Source of the DNA: Terrimesophilobacter sp038243605 | GTDB lineage: Bacteria > Actinomycetota > Actinomycetes > Actinomycetales > Microbacteriaceae | Reading direction: 5' to 3' | DNA length: 64,000 nt | NCBI GenBank assembly: GCA_038243605.1 | Contig: JBBSQX010000006.1 | Span: forward strand, 66,496 to 130,495 | Part shown: positions 42,862 to 51,640 of the stretch, piece by piece | How positions within the stretch are numbered: the stretch's first letter is position 1 | Layout: each line of letters starts with the position of its first letter | The notes under the pieces: model-generated | Database searches by the model: none | The model's input: the letters and a program-made list of their open reading frames with translations, nothing else | Told to the model about the DNA's origin: nothing | Position numbers and translations under genes: made by a program

Positions 42862-43683
42862 ATGATCGACAACCCGCGTTCCCCACAGGTCCGGGCCGTC
42901 ACCAAGCTTCACAAGAGAGAGGCCCGGTCATCGACCGGGCTTTTTCTCTTGGAGGGCCCTCAGGCGGTCGCCGAAGCACTCACCTATCGCGCAGAGCTTG
43001 TGGTGGAGCTTTATGGCACCCCGACCGCGCTGGAGCGTTACCCCGACATTTCGGCTGCGGCAATAGGTGCCGGAGTCGATGTGGAGTTCGTCACCGAGCA
43101 GGTACTTGACGCCATGGCCGACACTGTGACGCCGCAGGGAATCGTGGCGGTGTGCCACCAATTTCCTACATCAGTGAAGGAAATCTTCCGGATGGATAGC
43201 ACGGGGAATGGCCCGAAAATTGTCGCCATCCTTGAAGAAGTCAGAGATCCAGGTAACGCGGGAACAATTATTCGTGCTGCGGATGCGGCCGGGGCAGACG
43301 CGGTAATTTTGTGCGGCCGCAGCGTCGACCTGTACAACCCGAAGGTCGTGCGGTCGTCGACCGGATCAATTTTTCATATTTCCATCGCGGTTGATGTTGA
43401 ACTTAACACGGTGCTTGAGAAGGCACGTGGCGCTGGACTCCAGATTTTGGCAGCAGATATTAAGGGTGACGATCTCCTGGCTGTGCGCGGTGAAGGCGCC
43501 CTCGCGCAACCGACGGCGTGGCTGTTCGGCAACGAGGCTCGTGGCCTTTCGGATGAGCAGCTTCAACTCGTTGACCGCGTCGTTCGCGTGCCCATTTACG
43601 GCAAAGCGGAATCGATGAATCTTGCGACTGCGGCATCCGTCTGCCTCTACGAGTCTGCTTTTGCACAGCGCGAACTGGAATAG
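42862..43683 (+). CDS. TrmH/SpoU-family RNA 2'-O-methyltransferase
   Basis: 273 residues. An N-terminal substrate-binding domain (GLFLLEGPQAVAEAL) precedes the SPOUT knot: ILEEVRDPGNAGTIIRAADAAGADAVIL, VVRSSTGSIFHI, LFGNEARGLSDEQL and PIYGKAESMNLATAASVCLYE. The target is 23S rRNA or tRNA ribose; which one is not decided by sequence. The gene usually lies next to rplT and pheS, as here. A terminator-like hairpin lies inside its 5' coding region. Confidence 0.9.
   Translation: MIDNPRSPQVRAVTKLHKREARSSTGLFLLEGPQAVAEALTYRAELVVELYGTPTALERYPDISAAAIGAGVDVEFVTEQVLDAMADTVTPQGIVAVCHQFPTSVKEIFRMDSTGNGPKIVAILEEVRDPGNAGTIIRAADAAGADAVILCGRSVDLYNPKVVRSSTGSIFHISIAVDVELNTVLEKARGAGLQILAADIKGDDLLAVRGEGALAQPTAWLFGNEARGLSDEQLQLVDRVVRVPIYGKAESMNLATAASVCLYESAFAQRELE
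42913..42950 (+). terminator. Intrinsic terminator-like hairpin inside the TrmH-type gene
   Basis: GCCCGGTC (42922-42929), loop ATC, GACCGGGC (42933-42940), then TTTTTCTCTT. An outer stem AAGAGA (42913-42918)/TCTCTT (42945-42950) extends it. It has perfect intrinsic terminator form, 203 nt after the rplT stop and 51-88 nt into the coding region. Confidence 0.7.
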
Positions 43684-43773
43684 GCAAAAGCCCCGTATTT
43701 TCAGGGTCACGTGTCACGTATCCATTACGACCTTGCCAAGAGTTTGGCCGTTCCTGTCAGCATATGAAAGTCT

Positions 43774-44535
43774 GTGTTGATGGAGCCCTCACACAGCGGT
43801 GAACCCCTTGTCGTCATCACGAACGTCAATAAGAACTTTGGTGACCTTCACGTTTTGAAAGACATCTCAACGACCGTCGGTCGCGGTGAGGTCGTTGTGG
43901 TGATCGGGCCGAGTGGCTCTGGCAAGTCCACCCTCTGTCGCGCGATCAATCGGCTAGAGACCATCGACAACGGCTCGATCACTATTGATGGCGTGCCGCT
44001 GCCAGAAGAAGGTAGGGGGCTTGCGAAGCTTCGTGCCGATGTTGGCATGGTGTTCCAGTCCTTTAACCTCTTCGCACACAAGACGGTTCTAGAGAACGTT
44101 ACGCTCGGCCCTCGCAAGGTTCGCGGTCAGTCAAAGGCCGACGCCGACAAGCACGCGATGGAACTGCTCGATCGTGTGGGCGTTGCTAATCAGGCCTCAA
44201 AAATGCCGTCGCAGTTGTCTGGCGGTCAACAGCAGCGTGTTGCTATCGCACGCGTTCTTGCCATGGATCCAAAGCTGATTCTGCTCGATGAGCCCACATC
44301 GGCCCTCGACCCGGAGATGATCTCTGAGGTTCTGGATGTCATGGTGCAGCTCGCTGAAGAAGGCATGACCATGGTCGTTGTGACGCACGAGATGGGCTTT
44401 GCTCGCAAGGCGGCCGACCGCGTGCTATTCATGGCAGACGGCGAGATCGTCGAAGAGGCGACTCCCGAGAAGTTTTTCACTGACCCCCAAAGCCCGAGAG
44501 CGAAGGACTTCCTCTCAAAAATCCTTACTCACTAA
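43774..44535 (+). CDS. gluA: Glutamate-type polar amino acid ABC transporter, ATPase
   Basis: 253 residues. Walker A GPSGSGKST, Q-loop VFQSFNLFAH, signature LSGGQQQRVAIARVL, Walker B LILLDEPTSALDPEM and H-loop VVTHEMGF are complete. With the following binding protein and two permeases it forms a GluABCD-like importer. The start is uncertain among GTG 43774, TTG 43777 and ATG 43780; no ribosome binding site is present. Confidence 0.92.
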   Translation: MLMEPSHSGEPLVVITNVNKNFGDLHVLKDISTTVGRGEVVVVIGPSGSGKSTLCRAINRLETIDNGSITIDGVPLPEEGRGLAKLRADVGMVFQSFNLFAHKTVLENVTLGPRKVRGQSKADADKHAMELLDRVGVANQASKMPSQLSGGQQQRVAIARVLAMDPKLILLDEPTSALDPEMISEVLDVMVQLAEEGMTMVVVTHEMGFARKAADRVLFMADGEIVEEATPEKFFTDPQSPRAKDFLSKILTH

Positions 44536-44569
44536 CTAGCGGGTAAGTAACCACAGCAAGGAGAGACAC

Positions 44570-45436
44570 ATGAGACTCAAGAAGAGCCTGATGATTTCTG
44601 CCGTCGCCGTCGCCAGCGTCCTCGGACTTGGTGCATGTGCAGGCGGAGGAGACGTGGCAGCACCGCCCGTCGCCGAAGCACCAACGTTTGAGGCAGGAAC
44701 GACCATGGCGAAGCTCGCAGACGCGGGCACCATCACCATTGGTACCAAGTTCGACCAGCCGCTATTTGGCCTCAAGGGCCCGAGTGGTGACCCTGTTGGG
44801 TTCGACGTGGAGATCGGCAAGCTCATTGCTGCCGAGCTCGGCATCGCACCAGACAAGATCAAGTGGGTCGAGACTGTTTCGGCGAACCGCGAGCAGTTCA
44901 TCGAGAACGGCACCGTCGACATCGTTGTAGCCACCTACACGATCAACGACAAGCGCAAGGAAGTTATCTCCTTCGCTGGGCCTTACTACAACGCTGGTCA
45001 GGACATCCTGGTTCTCGCGGGCAACCCTGAGGGCATCAAGGGCCCAGAGGATCTCGCTGGCAAGAACGTGTGCAGTGTTGCTGGTTCCACCTCGGAGAAG
45101 AACATTGCCGAGTACGGTGTCAACCTCATCACGACCGACACCTACTCGAACTGCCTTGAGCCGCTTCGTAATGGCAAGGTCATCGCGGTCACCACCGACA
45201 ACGTCATCCTCGCTGGTCTTGCTGACCAGAATGAGGGCGAGTTCGAGGTTCTGAGCAACCCGTTCACTGAAGAGCCATACGGCATCGGTCTGGCGCACGA
45301 CGATGACGCGTTCCGCGCGTTCATCAACGACACGTTGGAGAAGTCCTACAAGGACGGTGCCTGGAAGAAGGCATGGGAGGGCACCGCAGGCAAGGTCCTG
45401 AAGACTCCCGAGCCCCCCGCGGTCAACCGCTACTAA
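44570..45436 (+). CDS. gluB: Glutamate-type ABC transporter, lipoprotein substrate-binding protein
   Basis: 288 residues. A signal peptide ends in LGAC (lipid-modified Cys about 23). The mature part is a type-II periplasmic-binding fold of the SBP_bac_3 family: GTITIGTKFDQPLFGLKGPSGDPVGFDVEIGKLIA, VDIVVATYTINDKRKEVISFAGPYY and GKNVCSVAGSTSEKNI. GCAAGGAGAG precedes the ATG. A strong stem-loop after the stop separates it from the permease genes. Confidence 0.92.
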   Translation: MRLKKSLMISAVAVASVLGLGACAGGGDVAAPPVAEAPTFEAGTTMAKLADAGTITIGTKFDQPLFGLKGPSGDPVGFDVEIGKLIAAELGIAPDKIKWVETVSANREQFIENGTVDIVVATYTINDKRKEVISFAGPYYNAGQDILVLAGNPEGIKGPEDLAGKNVCSVAGSTSEKNIAEYGVNLITTDTYSNCLEPLRNGKVIAVTTDNVILAGLADQNEGEFEVLSNPFTEEPYGIGLAHDDDAFRAFINDTLEKSYKDGAWKKAWEGTAGKVLKTPEPPAVNRY

Positions 45437-45448
45437 GTAGCTCCACTG

Positions 45449-45491
45449 GTGGGTCTGTCCGTAGGCGAGTGCGGACAGACCTACTTTTCCC
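45449..45491 (+). terminator. Stem-loop between gluB and gluC
   Basis: GGTCTGTCCG (45452-45461) pairs perfectly with CGGACAGACC (45472-45481) over a 10-nt loop, extended by three further pairs including G-T wobbles, then a TACTTTTCC tail. It probably attenuates or stabilises, giving more gluAB than gluCD mRNA. Confidence 0.75.
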
Positions 45492-45529
45492 AGCATTTTG
45501 ACTATTTCGAGACTTACAGGAGGTGATGA

Positions 45530-46177
45530 GTGGACGCCATTATTGACGTAACGCCGATCTACTTACACGGCTTTCTCACCACACTGCTGTTGCTTCTGAT
45601 TGCTGGTTCAGGCGCATTCGTCGTCGGCGTCATCATTGCGACGATGCGAATTTCTCCGGTGCCGGCTCTGCGCGTGTTCGCCACCGTCTACACGGAGGTT
45701 TTGCGCAATATCCCCCTACTGCTCGTTCTGATGTTCTGCGGGCTTATCTTGCCGTACTTGGGCGTCGACCTCGACTACTTCCCTCTTGCCGTCATCGGTC
45801 TCATCGCCTACACATCGCCGTTTGTAGCTGAAGCCATCCGCTCCGGGTTCAACGGTGTTCCCGTCGGCCAGGCAGAAGCTGCCCGCAGCGTGGGCATGGG
45901 CTTCATTCAGACGGTGACACTCGTCGTTCTCCCTCAGGCCGCACGCATGGTGGTTCCGCCCCTCATCAACGTTTTCATTGCCTTGACCAAGAACACTTCC
46001 GTTGCCGGTATATTTTTCGTCGACGAGCTCTTCAAACAAACCGGTGCAGCGACCCGCGATAACCCCGGCTCTGTCATCCTGGTTTTGATTTACGCTGCAC
46101 TGTTGTACCTCGCGGTCACCATCCCCCTTGGTCTCATTGCCGGTGCGATCGAGAAGAGAGTGGTGGTGATGAGATGA
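45530..46177 (+). CDS. gluC: Glutamate-type ABC transporter permease 1
   Basis: 215 residues, about five membrane helices. The EAA-type loop reads EAARSVGMGFIQTVTLVVLPQAARMVVPPLIN, with TEVLRNIPLLLVLMFCG earlier, as in HisM-type permeases. The GTG start is preceded by AGGAGGTGA, the best ribosome binding site in the window. The stop overlaps gluD (ATGA). Confidence 0.92.
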   Translation: MDAIIDVTPIYLHGFLTTLLLLLIAGSGAFVVGVIIATMRISPVPALRVFATVYTEVLRNIPLLLVLMFCGLILPYLGVDLDYFPLAVIGLIAYTSPFVAEAIRSGFNGVPVGQAEAARSVGMGFIQTVTLVVLPQAARMVVPPLINVFIALTKNTSVAGIFFVDELFKQTGAATRDNPGSVILVLIYAALLYLAVTIPLGLIAGAIEKRVVVMR

Positions 46178-47100
46178 GTATGAGCGTTCTGTACGACGTC
46201 CCTGGCCCAAAGACCCGCCGCCGCTCGATGATTGCGTCGATCATCAGCGTCGTGGCGATTATTGTCTTCTTCTACTGGATGTACGTCATCCTTGCTGCCC
46301 CGCGTGTCAACCCGATCAACGGAGTGACAACGCCCGGCACTTTCGACATTTCGCGGTGGGACATTCTCGCTGACCCCGCAGTGTGGCTCGGTTTCGGCAA
46401 TGCCACCCTCAACACTCTTCGAATGGCAGGCGCCGCCGCGGTACTGGCCATTCTCATTGGAATTGCCTTCGCGCTTGGCCGCACGTCACGCTTCGCGTGG
46501 ATCCGCGTGCCCGTGAGCGTCATTCTTGAGTTTGTGCGGGGAATTCCCGTGCTGCTCATGATCTTCTTCGTGTTCCTTGTCTTCATTAACGAGGCATATT
46601 GGGCTGGTGTCATTGGGCTCGGGCTGTACAACGGGGCCATCATTGGTGAAGCGCTGCGCGCTGGAGTCGTCTCACTTCCGCGGGGTCAACGTGAGGCGGG
46701 GCTCGCTGTGGGGCTCACCCCGATGCAGGCGTGGACGTTCATCGAATTTCCTCAGGCGTTTCGTCAAATGCTGCCGATCATTTTGGCGCAGCTCGTTGTC
46801 TTGCTCAAGGACACCTCGTTGGCGTACATCGTCAGCTACCCCGAACTTGCGCGCACCATTGGCGACTACCGCAACTTCTTCGGTAGCAAATACATGTTCA
46901 CGCTGTTCACCGTGGGCCTTCTCATTTACCTTGCGTTGAACCTGACCCTGTCGTGGATTGCGCGGTTTGTTGCGCGACGCAGCGGGCCGAGGTTGGGCAA
47001 GGCTTTGCCGAACACTCCGAGGCAGATTGGCGAGGAAGGTACTCGTGCGATCACGCTTCCGGGGTCTGGATATGGTCCACCTGGTCCGCCGACCATCTAA
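46174..47100 (+). CDS. gluD: Glutamate-type ABC transporter permease 2
   Basis: 308 residues. An N-terminal extension with one extra helix precedes the permease domain (ATLNTLRMAGAAAVLAILIG, EFVRGIPVLLMIFFVFL). The EAA loop reads QREAGLAVGLTPMQAWTFIEFPQAFRQMLPIILAQLV. The C-terminal about 40 residues are basic and Gly/Pro-rich, probably cytoplasmic. It pairs with gluC to form the channel. Confidence 0.92.
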   Translation: MSMSVLYDVPGPKTRRRSMIASIISVVAIIVFFYWMYVILAAPRVNPINGVTTPGTFDISRWDILADPAVWLGFGNATLNTLRMAGAAAVLAILIGIAFALGRTSRFAWIRVPVSVILEFVRGIPVLLMIFFVFLVFINEAYWAGVIGLGLYNGAIIGEALRAGVVSLPRGQREAGLAVGLTPMQAWTFIEFPQAFRQMLPIILAQLVVLLKDTSLAYIVSYPELARTIGDYRNFFGSKYMFTLFTVGLLIYLALNLTLSWIARFVARRSGPRLGKALPNTPRQIGEEGTRAITLPGSGYGPPGPPTI

Positions 47101-47103
47101 ACT
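47098..47103 (+). promoter_or_regulatory. Predicted -10 element of pheS
   Basis: TAAACT, 8 nt, GTG at 47112. It overlaps the gluD stop codon. Confidence 0.5.
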
Positions 47104-47111
47104 TGGTTCTC

Positions 47112-48170
47112 GTGTCTGACGTTTCTACGAGCCCCCACAACCCGATCACCGAGTCTGCAGTTTCCGCGGCGAGAGACGCGGCGCTTGCCGCTGTCGCCGA
47201 GGCGAGCACGACAGGTGGTTTAAAGTCCGCCCGGCTGAAGCACGCAGGGGAGGGTTCCCCGCTCGCGCAGTTGAATGGTCAACTGCGCACGGTTCCGAAC
47301 GATCAGAAGGCGGCATCCGGCAAGCTCGTCGGGCAGGCTCGCGCGCAGGTCAATCAGGCCATCGAAGCGCGAGAGTCAGAACTCTCTGCAATCGAAGAGG
47401 CAGCTCAGCTCCATGCAGAAACGGTGGATGTTACGGCGGTCGCCAGCAGGTGGCGGCCAGGCGCACGTCACCCCCTCAACCTTCTGATGGAGCAGATCGG
47501 CGACATCTTCATTGGAATGGGGTGGGAGGTCGCAGAAGGCCCAGAGCTTGAGAGCGAGTGGTTCAACTTCGATGCGCTCAACACCGATGCCGACCACCCG
47601 GCGCGCTCTGAGCAAGATACATTTTTTGTCGAACCGATCGGGTCTCAGCTTGTTTTGCGGAGCCAGACGTCTCCTGTTCAAATTCGTAGTCTTCTGAGCC
47701 GTGAGCTCCCCGTGTACGTTGTCGCACCGGGCAAAGTGTTTCGTAAAGATGAACTCGATGCCACGCACACGCCGGTGTTCCACCAGGTGGAGGGCATTGC
47801 GATCGATAAGGGCCTCACGATGGCGCACCTCCGTGGAACGCTCGAGCACTTCGCGCGCCTGATGTTCGGCCAGGAAGCCAAGATTCGTTTGCGCCCCAAC
47901 TTCTTTCCGTTCACAGAACCAAGTGCCGAAATGGATGTGTGGCAACCGCATGCGAAGGGCGGCGCCCGCTGGATTGAGTGGGGCGGCTGCGGCATGGTCA
48001 ACCGCAATGTGCTGCGTTCGGCTGGAGTTGATCCTGACGAGTATCAAGGCTTTGCCTTCGGTATGGGTATCGAACGCACTCTCATGTTTAGGAATGAGGA
48101 GCTGAAAGATATGCGCGACATGGTCGAGGGCGATATCCGGTTCTCTCAGCAGTTCGGAATGGTGGTCTGA
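47112..48170 (+). CDS. pheS: Phenylalanine-tRNA ligase, alpha subunit
   Basis: 352 residues. The N-terminal coiled coil contacts tRNA; class-II motifs follow: motif 2 in FRKDELDATHTPVFHQVEG and motif 3 in GFAFGMGIERTLM. The GTG at 47112 was chosen because it yields the expected length; the frame is open further upstream into gluD, but those residues are not PheS-like. The stop overlaps the pheT ATG (TGATG), as expected for subunits made in equal amounts. Confidence 0.95.
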   Translation: MSDVSTSPHNPITESAVSAARDAALAAVAEASTTGGLKSARLKHAGEGSPLAQLNGQLRTVPNDQKAASGKLVGQARAQVNQAIEARESELSAIEEAAQLHAETVDVTAVASRWRPGARHPLNLLMEQIGDIFIGMGWEVAEGPELESEWFNFDALNTDADHPARSEQDTFFVEPIGSQLVLRSQTSPVQIRSLLSRELPVYVVAPGKVFRKDELDATHTPVFHQVEGIAIDKGLTMAHLRGTLEHFARLMFGQEAKIRLRPNFFPFTEPSAEMDVWQPHAKGGARWIEWGGCGMVNRNVLRSAGVDPDEYQGFAFGMGIERTLMFRNEELKDMRDMVEGDIRFSQQFGMVV

Positions 48171-50758
48171 TGCGCGTTCCCGTTAGCTGGCTTCGTGAGT
48201 TTGTCGATGCCCCGGTAAGTCTCACTCCGGATGAGCTTCATGCCGCTCTTGTGCGCGTTGGCCTCGAAGAAGAAGACCTTCACACTTTCGAGCTTGAGGG
48301 CCCGATCGTCGTCGGCAAAGTGCTTGAGTTTGTGGAGGAGCCTCAGAGCAACGGAAAAACGATCCGCTGGTGCCAGGTGCAGGTTGCTGCCCTTCCTGAC
48401 GGCGACGAAGTTGACTCATCAGGCACCGATGGGGCGCAAGATGGCCGCGCTATCAGGGGTATCGTGTGCGGTGCTGGCAACTTTTTTGTCGGTGACAAAG
48501 TCGTCGTCACACTTCCTGGTTCTGTGCTTCCTGGACCATTTCCGATCGCTGCGCGCAAGACTTACGGGCACGTTTCCGATGGCATGATTGCGTCAGCTCG
48601 CGAACTCGGGCTTGGCGAAGAGCACGATGGAATCCTGCGTCTGGCAGAGCTTGACCTCGACCCAGAGGTAGGGGAGAACGCCATCGAGCTCCTGGGCTTG
48701 GATGACTGGGCGGTTGAAGTGAACGTCACGCCCGACCGTGGTTACGCGCTCTCGATCAGGGGGATTGCGCGCGAGTATTCTCACGCAACGGGTGCAGCGT
48801 TTCGCGACCCAGCTGAGTTGCTCACGCCGAGTGCCTCCGGGAGCGAATCCGACCCGCTCCGCGAGGAGTCCGAAGGCCGTCTCGAAAGGAAATCACCCGT
48901 CACCGTTATCTTCAACGACGAGTCTCCGATCCGCGGGCATGACGGCTGTAGTCTTTTTGTCACCCGCGTCGTGCGCGGGGTCGATCCGACTCGCCACACC
49001 CCGGCGTGGATGATCGCCCGACTGAAGCTCGCCGGCATCCGCTCTATTTCCCTCACCGTCGATATCTCCAACTACGTCATGGTGGAACTCGGTCAGCCAC
49101 TGCACTTTTACGATCTTGATCAGGTTAAGGGCGCGATTACGGTGCGCAGAGCGGCTCCCGGCGAGAACCTCACGACGTTAGACAGTCAGGTACGCACTCT
49201 CGACCCTGAGGACCTTCTGATCACCGATGAGGGCGGGCCCATCGGAATGGCAGGTGTGATGGGTGGTGAGCGCACCGAGATTACACTCGAGACCGTCAAC
49301 GTGCTCATTGAGGCCGCAAATTTTGACCCGACGTCAATTTCGCGTTCCGCGCGTCGCCACCGTTTGCAGAGTGAAGCCTCCAAGCGATTCGAGCGAGGTG
49401 TTGACCCGGCTATTGCCGGTGCGGCCGCGACGCGCGCGTCTAACCTTTTGGTTGAATTGGCGGGCGGCACCGCGCATGATGGAATGTGGCGGGTCGGCGA
49501 GGTCGCACAGCCACAACCGATTCTGCTGACTTCTGGCTTCGTCAACTCGATAGTTGGGGCAGATTTCACTCGGCCAGAAATCGTTGGTGCTCTCGAAGCT
49601 ATCGGTGGCATCGTCACAGAAACATCAGGCGGTGATCTCGTGGTCCCGCCAACCTGGCGCACCGACCTTAAAGATCAAGCCGATCTTACGGAAGAGGTCG
49701 CGAGAATTGTCGGGTACGACCGAATTCCGGCAGTCCTGCCCACAGCTCCACCTGGGCGCGGTCTCACGAGAAGTCAGCGGCATCGCCGCTCCGTGTCGAA
49801 CCTTTTGGCCTCGAATGGCCTTACTGAGGTCTTGGTGTACCCGTTCGTTTCTGAGTCGCAGCTGTCGATGTTCTCCGAGCCTGGCCCTGCGGTCGAGCTA
49901 GCGAACCCGATGGATGGCACAGCACCGTTCTTACGCAGATCGCTGATCGCGGGTTTGGTGGCGACGGCGCAGCGCAATCTGTCGCGTGGCCTCACTGATA
50001 TCGCAATTTTTGAGCTCGGTGCCGTGTACCGACCGCACGGAGTCATCACACAGCAGAAGTTTGATTTGCCATTCGGGGCAGAGAAGCCATCAGATGCCAC
50101 CTTGGCCGCTCTGAACGACGTGATCCCTGCGCAGCCAATCATGGTGTCTGCTCTTTTCACGGGAGATGCCATCCAAAGGCAGCCGAATATGCAGGCCCAG
50201 CACGCAGGGCTTGCGGATGCCTTGACCGCCGCGCAGCAGGTCGCCGCCGCGGTGGGCGCCACAGTTTCCGTGCGCGCCGCTACGAGTCCGGGACTTCACC
50301 CTGGACGCACAGCGGCAATCTATATGGACGACACGCAGGTTGGCGTTGCGGGGGAATTGCTTCCGGCACTGGCGCACGAATTGGATCTTCCGAAGCGGGT
50401 CGCCGTCATGGAGGTGAACTTCAGTCAGCTCCTCGATCTCGCGCCTCACGAGGTGACGTCGAGTGCCATCGCCACCGTGCCAGCGGCGACACAGGACCTG
50501 TCTCTCGTCGTCGCGGATACCGTGGCGGCGGGTGATGTTCTCAGCGCGGTGAAAGATGGCGCAGGCCGCGTTCTTGAGCATGCAGCGCTGGTAGACGACT
50601 ACCGCGGCACCGGAATGAAGCCTGGAACTAAGTCGTTGACGTTTGCCTTGCGTTTTCGTGCGTCCGACCGCACACTAACGGCGGCGGAAGCCACCGAAGC
50701 CAAATTGGCTGGTGTGGCTCGCGCCGCCGAAAAGTGTGGTGCAGTTCTCCGCGAGTAG
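48170..50758 (+). CDS. pheT: Phenylalanine-tRNA ligase, beta subunit
   Basis: 862 residues, slightly long. An EMAP-type tRNA-binding domain lies near 40-155 (GIVCGAGNFFVGDKVVVTLPGSVLPG), followed by B3/B4 editing (SISLTVDISNYVMVELGQPLHFYD), B5, the class-II-like core (FLRRSLIAGLVATAQRNLSRG) and a C-terminal ferredoxin-fold anticodon-binding domain (VPAATQDLSLVV, LTFALRFRASDRTLTAAE). It is translated with pheS. Confidence 0.95.
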   Translation: MRVPVSWLREFVDAPVSLTPDELHAALVRVGLEEEDLHTFELEGPIVVGKVLEFVEEPQSNGKTIRWCQVQVAALPDGDEVDSSGTDGAQDGRAIRGIVCGAGNFFVGDKVVVTLPGSVLPGPFPIAARKTYGHVSDGMIASARELGLGEEHDGILRLAELDLDPEVGENAIELLGLDDWAVEVNVTPDRGYALSIRGIAREYSHATGAAFRDPAELLTPSASGSESDPLREESEGRLERKSPVTVIFNDESPIRGHDGCSLFVTRVVRGVDPTRHTPAWMIARLKLAGIRSISLTVDISNYVMVELGQPLHFYDLDQVKGAITVRRAAPGENLTTLDSQVRTLDPEDLLITDEGGPIGMAGVMGGERTEITLETVNVLIEAANFDPTSISRSARRHRLQSEASKRFERGVDPAIAGAAATRASNLLVELAGGTAHDGMWRVGEVAQPQPILLTSGFVNSIVGADFTRPEIVGALEAIGGIVTETSGGDLVVPPTWRTDLKDQADLTEEVARIVGYDRIPAVLPTAPPGRGLTRSQRHRRSVSNLLASNGLTEVLVYPFVSESQLSMFSEPGPAVELANPMDGTAPFLRRSLIAGLVATAQRNLSRGLTDIAIFELGAVYRPHGVITQQKFDLPFGAEKPSDATLAALNDVIPAQPIMVSALFTGDAIQRQPNMQAQHAGLADALTAAQQVAAAVGATVSVRAATSPGLHPGRTAAIYMDDTQVGVAGELLPALAHELDLPKRVAVMEVNFSQLLDLAPHEVTSSAIATVPAATQDLSLVVADTVAAGDVLSAVKDGAGRVLEHAALVDDYRGTGMKPGTKSLTFALRFRASDRTLTAAEATEAKLAGVARAAEKCGAVLRE

Positions 50759-50786
50759 CGGGATCGTTTCGTTAGAGCGCTGCTGC

Positions 50787-51359
50787 TTACTTCTTTCCTC
50801 CGAGTAGCCCGCCGATCAGGCCACCGAGAATGTCGCCTCCACCGCTTCCTCCGGCGCCGCCTCCGAGGAGCCCGCCAAGAAGGTCACCGATGCCGCCGGC
50901 CTTACTGTTGTCGGGTGCGCTCGAGTTCGTCGTGGATTTCGTGTTCGCTGTTTCTTTGCTTCCACCAAAGAACTGGTGGGCAAGCCAGGCCAGAACGATG
51001 GGCGCGACGATCGGAAGAATCTTTGCGATGATGTCTTGCCCGACGCCCTTTTCTCCGGCGACGGCCTTGACGACCTCATCCTTTTTGGAGCCGAAAACGT
51101 GGCTGACAATCTTGTCGCCTTCGGCAGTGTCAACCTTGGTGACCTTTTTGCTGCTTTCCAGTTTTCCTTTGTGAGAAGACAGCGCTTTGGTGAGTGACTC
51201 TGCGCCCCCGGAGTCCTGCACGTTTGCGGCCATGCCGCCGACAAGCGTGGGGAGGATCTGGGCGATGGCGGCACTGGCGACTTCGGGATCGACTCCGACT
51301 TGCTGAGCGATGTCGCCGATCGGGATCTGCTTAAGGAGGTCGTCAAATTGAGAAGACAT
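50787..51359 (-). CDS. DUF937 protein
   Basis: 190 residues from the ATG at 51359 (AGGAC upstream). The DUF937 domain reads FDDLLKQIPIGDIAQQVGVDPEVASAAIAQILPTLVGGMAANVQD and continues with DKIVSHVFG and IIAKILPIVAPIVLAWL. The last about 40 residues are Gly-rich (LLGGLLGGGAGGSGGGDILGG). Members are of unknown function. A longer frame to 51584 would run across the argC leader and was rejected. Confidence 0.82.
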   Translation of the reverse strand: MSSQFDDLLKQIPIGDIAQQVGVDPEVASAAIAQILPTLVGGMAANVQDSGGAESLTKALSSHKGKLESSKKVTKVDTAEGDKIVSHVFGSKKDEVVKAVAGEKGVGQDIIAKILPIVAPIVLAWLAHQFFGGSKETANTKSTTNSSAPDNSKAGGIGDLLGGLLGGGAGGSGGGDILGGLIGGLLGGKK

Positions 51360-51470
51360 GTGTCCTACTTTCGTCTCGGCACCCGTCTTGAGCGCGCTTA
51401 GTGAAGTCAACTTTAACTTACGGTGCACGCTGAGCGTAGAAGAAGATTTCGCCTCACGGGTGAGACCGAC

Positions 51471-51476
51471 TAGGGT
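51471..51476 (+). promoter_or_regulatory. Predicted -10 element of the arg operon
   Basis: TAGGGT, 6 nt, GTG of the Arg-rich leader frame at 51483. No ARG-box-like AT-rich palindrome is seen around it. Confidence 0.55.
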
Positions 51477-51482
51477 TGCCGC

Positions 51483-51578
51483 GTGGACACTTCCCGCGAT
51501 ACCCTCCTCGGCGCTGCACGCCCAGTGAGCCTTCGCGGTCGCCGCACGCGCCGACTTTCGGCGACGTCGCAGCGCTGA
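51483..51578 (+). CDS. Candidate Arg-rich leader peptide of the arginine operon
   Basis: 31 codons from a GTG in leaderless position, ending in TGA 68 nt before argC. Eight residues are Arg (positions 5, 13, 18, 20, 21, 23, 24 and 31), with the cluster LRGRRTRRL near the middle. The codons for Arg23-Arg24 form one arm of a hairpin (51549-51563). Frames this rich in Arg can arise by chance in GC-rich DNA. The combination of promoter spacing, Arg cluster, alternative stems and absence of argR argues for a ribosome-sensing attenuator. Not conserved-sequence evidence; a comparison is needed to raise it above a candidate. Confidence 0.5.
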   Translation: MDTSRDTLLGAARPVSLRGRRTRRLSATSQR

Positions 51579-51640
51579 GCTCACCCTCAGCCTCGCCGCG
51601 TCGCCGACACTTCTCCAGTCCGTCGTTCGCGTCAGAGGTG
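51538..51640 (+). promoter_or_regulatory. Alternative stem-loops of the argC leader
   Basis: TCGGCG (51558-51563) can pair with CGCCGA at 51549-51554 (Arg codons) or, as a 9-bp stem 51558-51566, with 51599-51607, which contains a second CGCCGA. A third option is 51538-51544 with 51559-51565. GCTGAG/CTCAGC (51574-51579/51586-51591) forms an inner hairpin. CACTTCT (51608-51614) can cover the argC Shine-Dalgarno region AGAGGTG (51634-51640). Confidence 0.5.

Noticed and set aside
46953..47111. Upstream extension of pheS
   Set aside because: The 53 added residues lie in gluD and contain no PheS sequence; GTG 47112 has a -10 element at the right distance.
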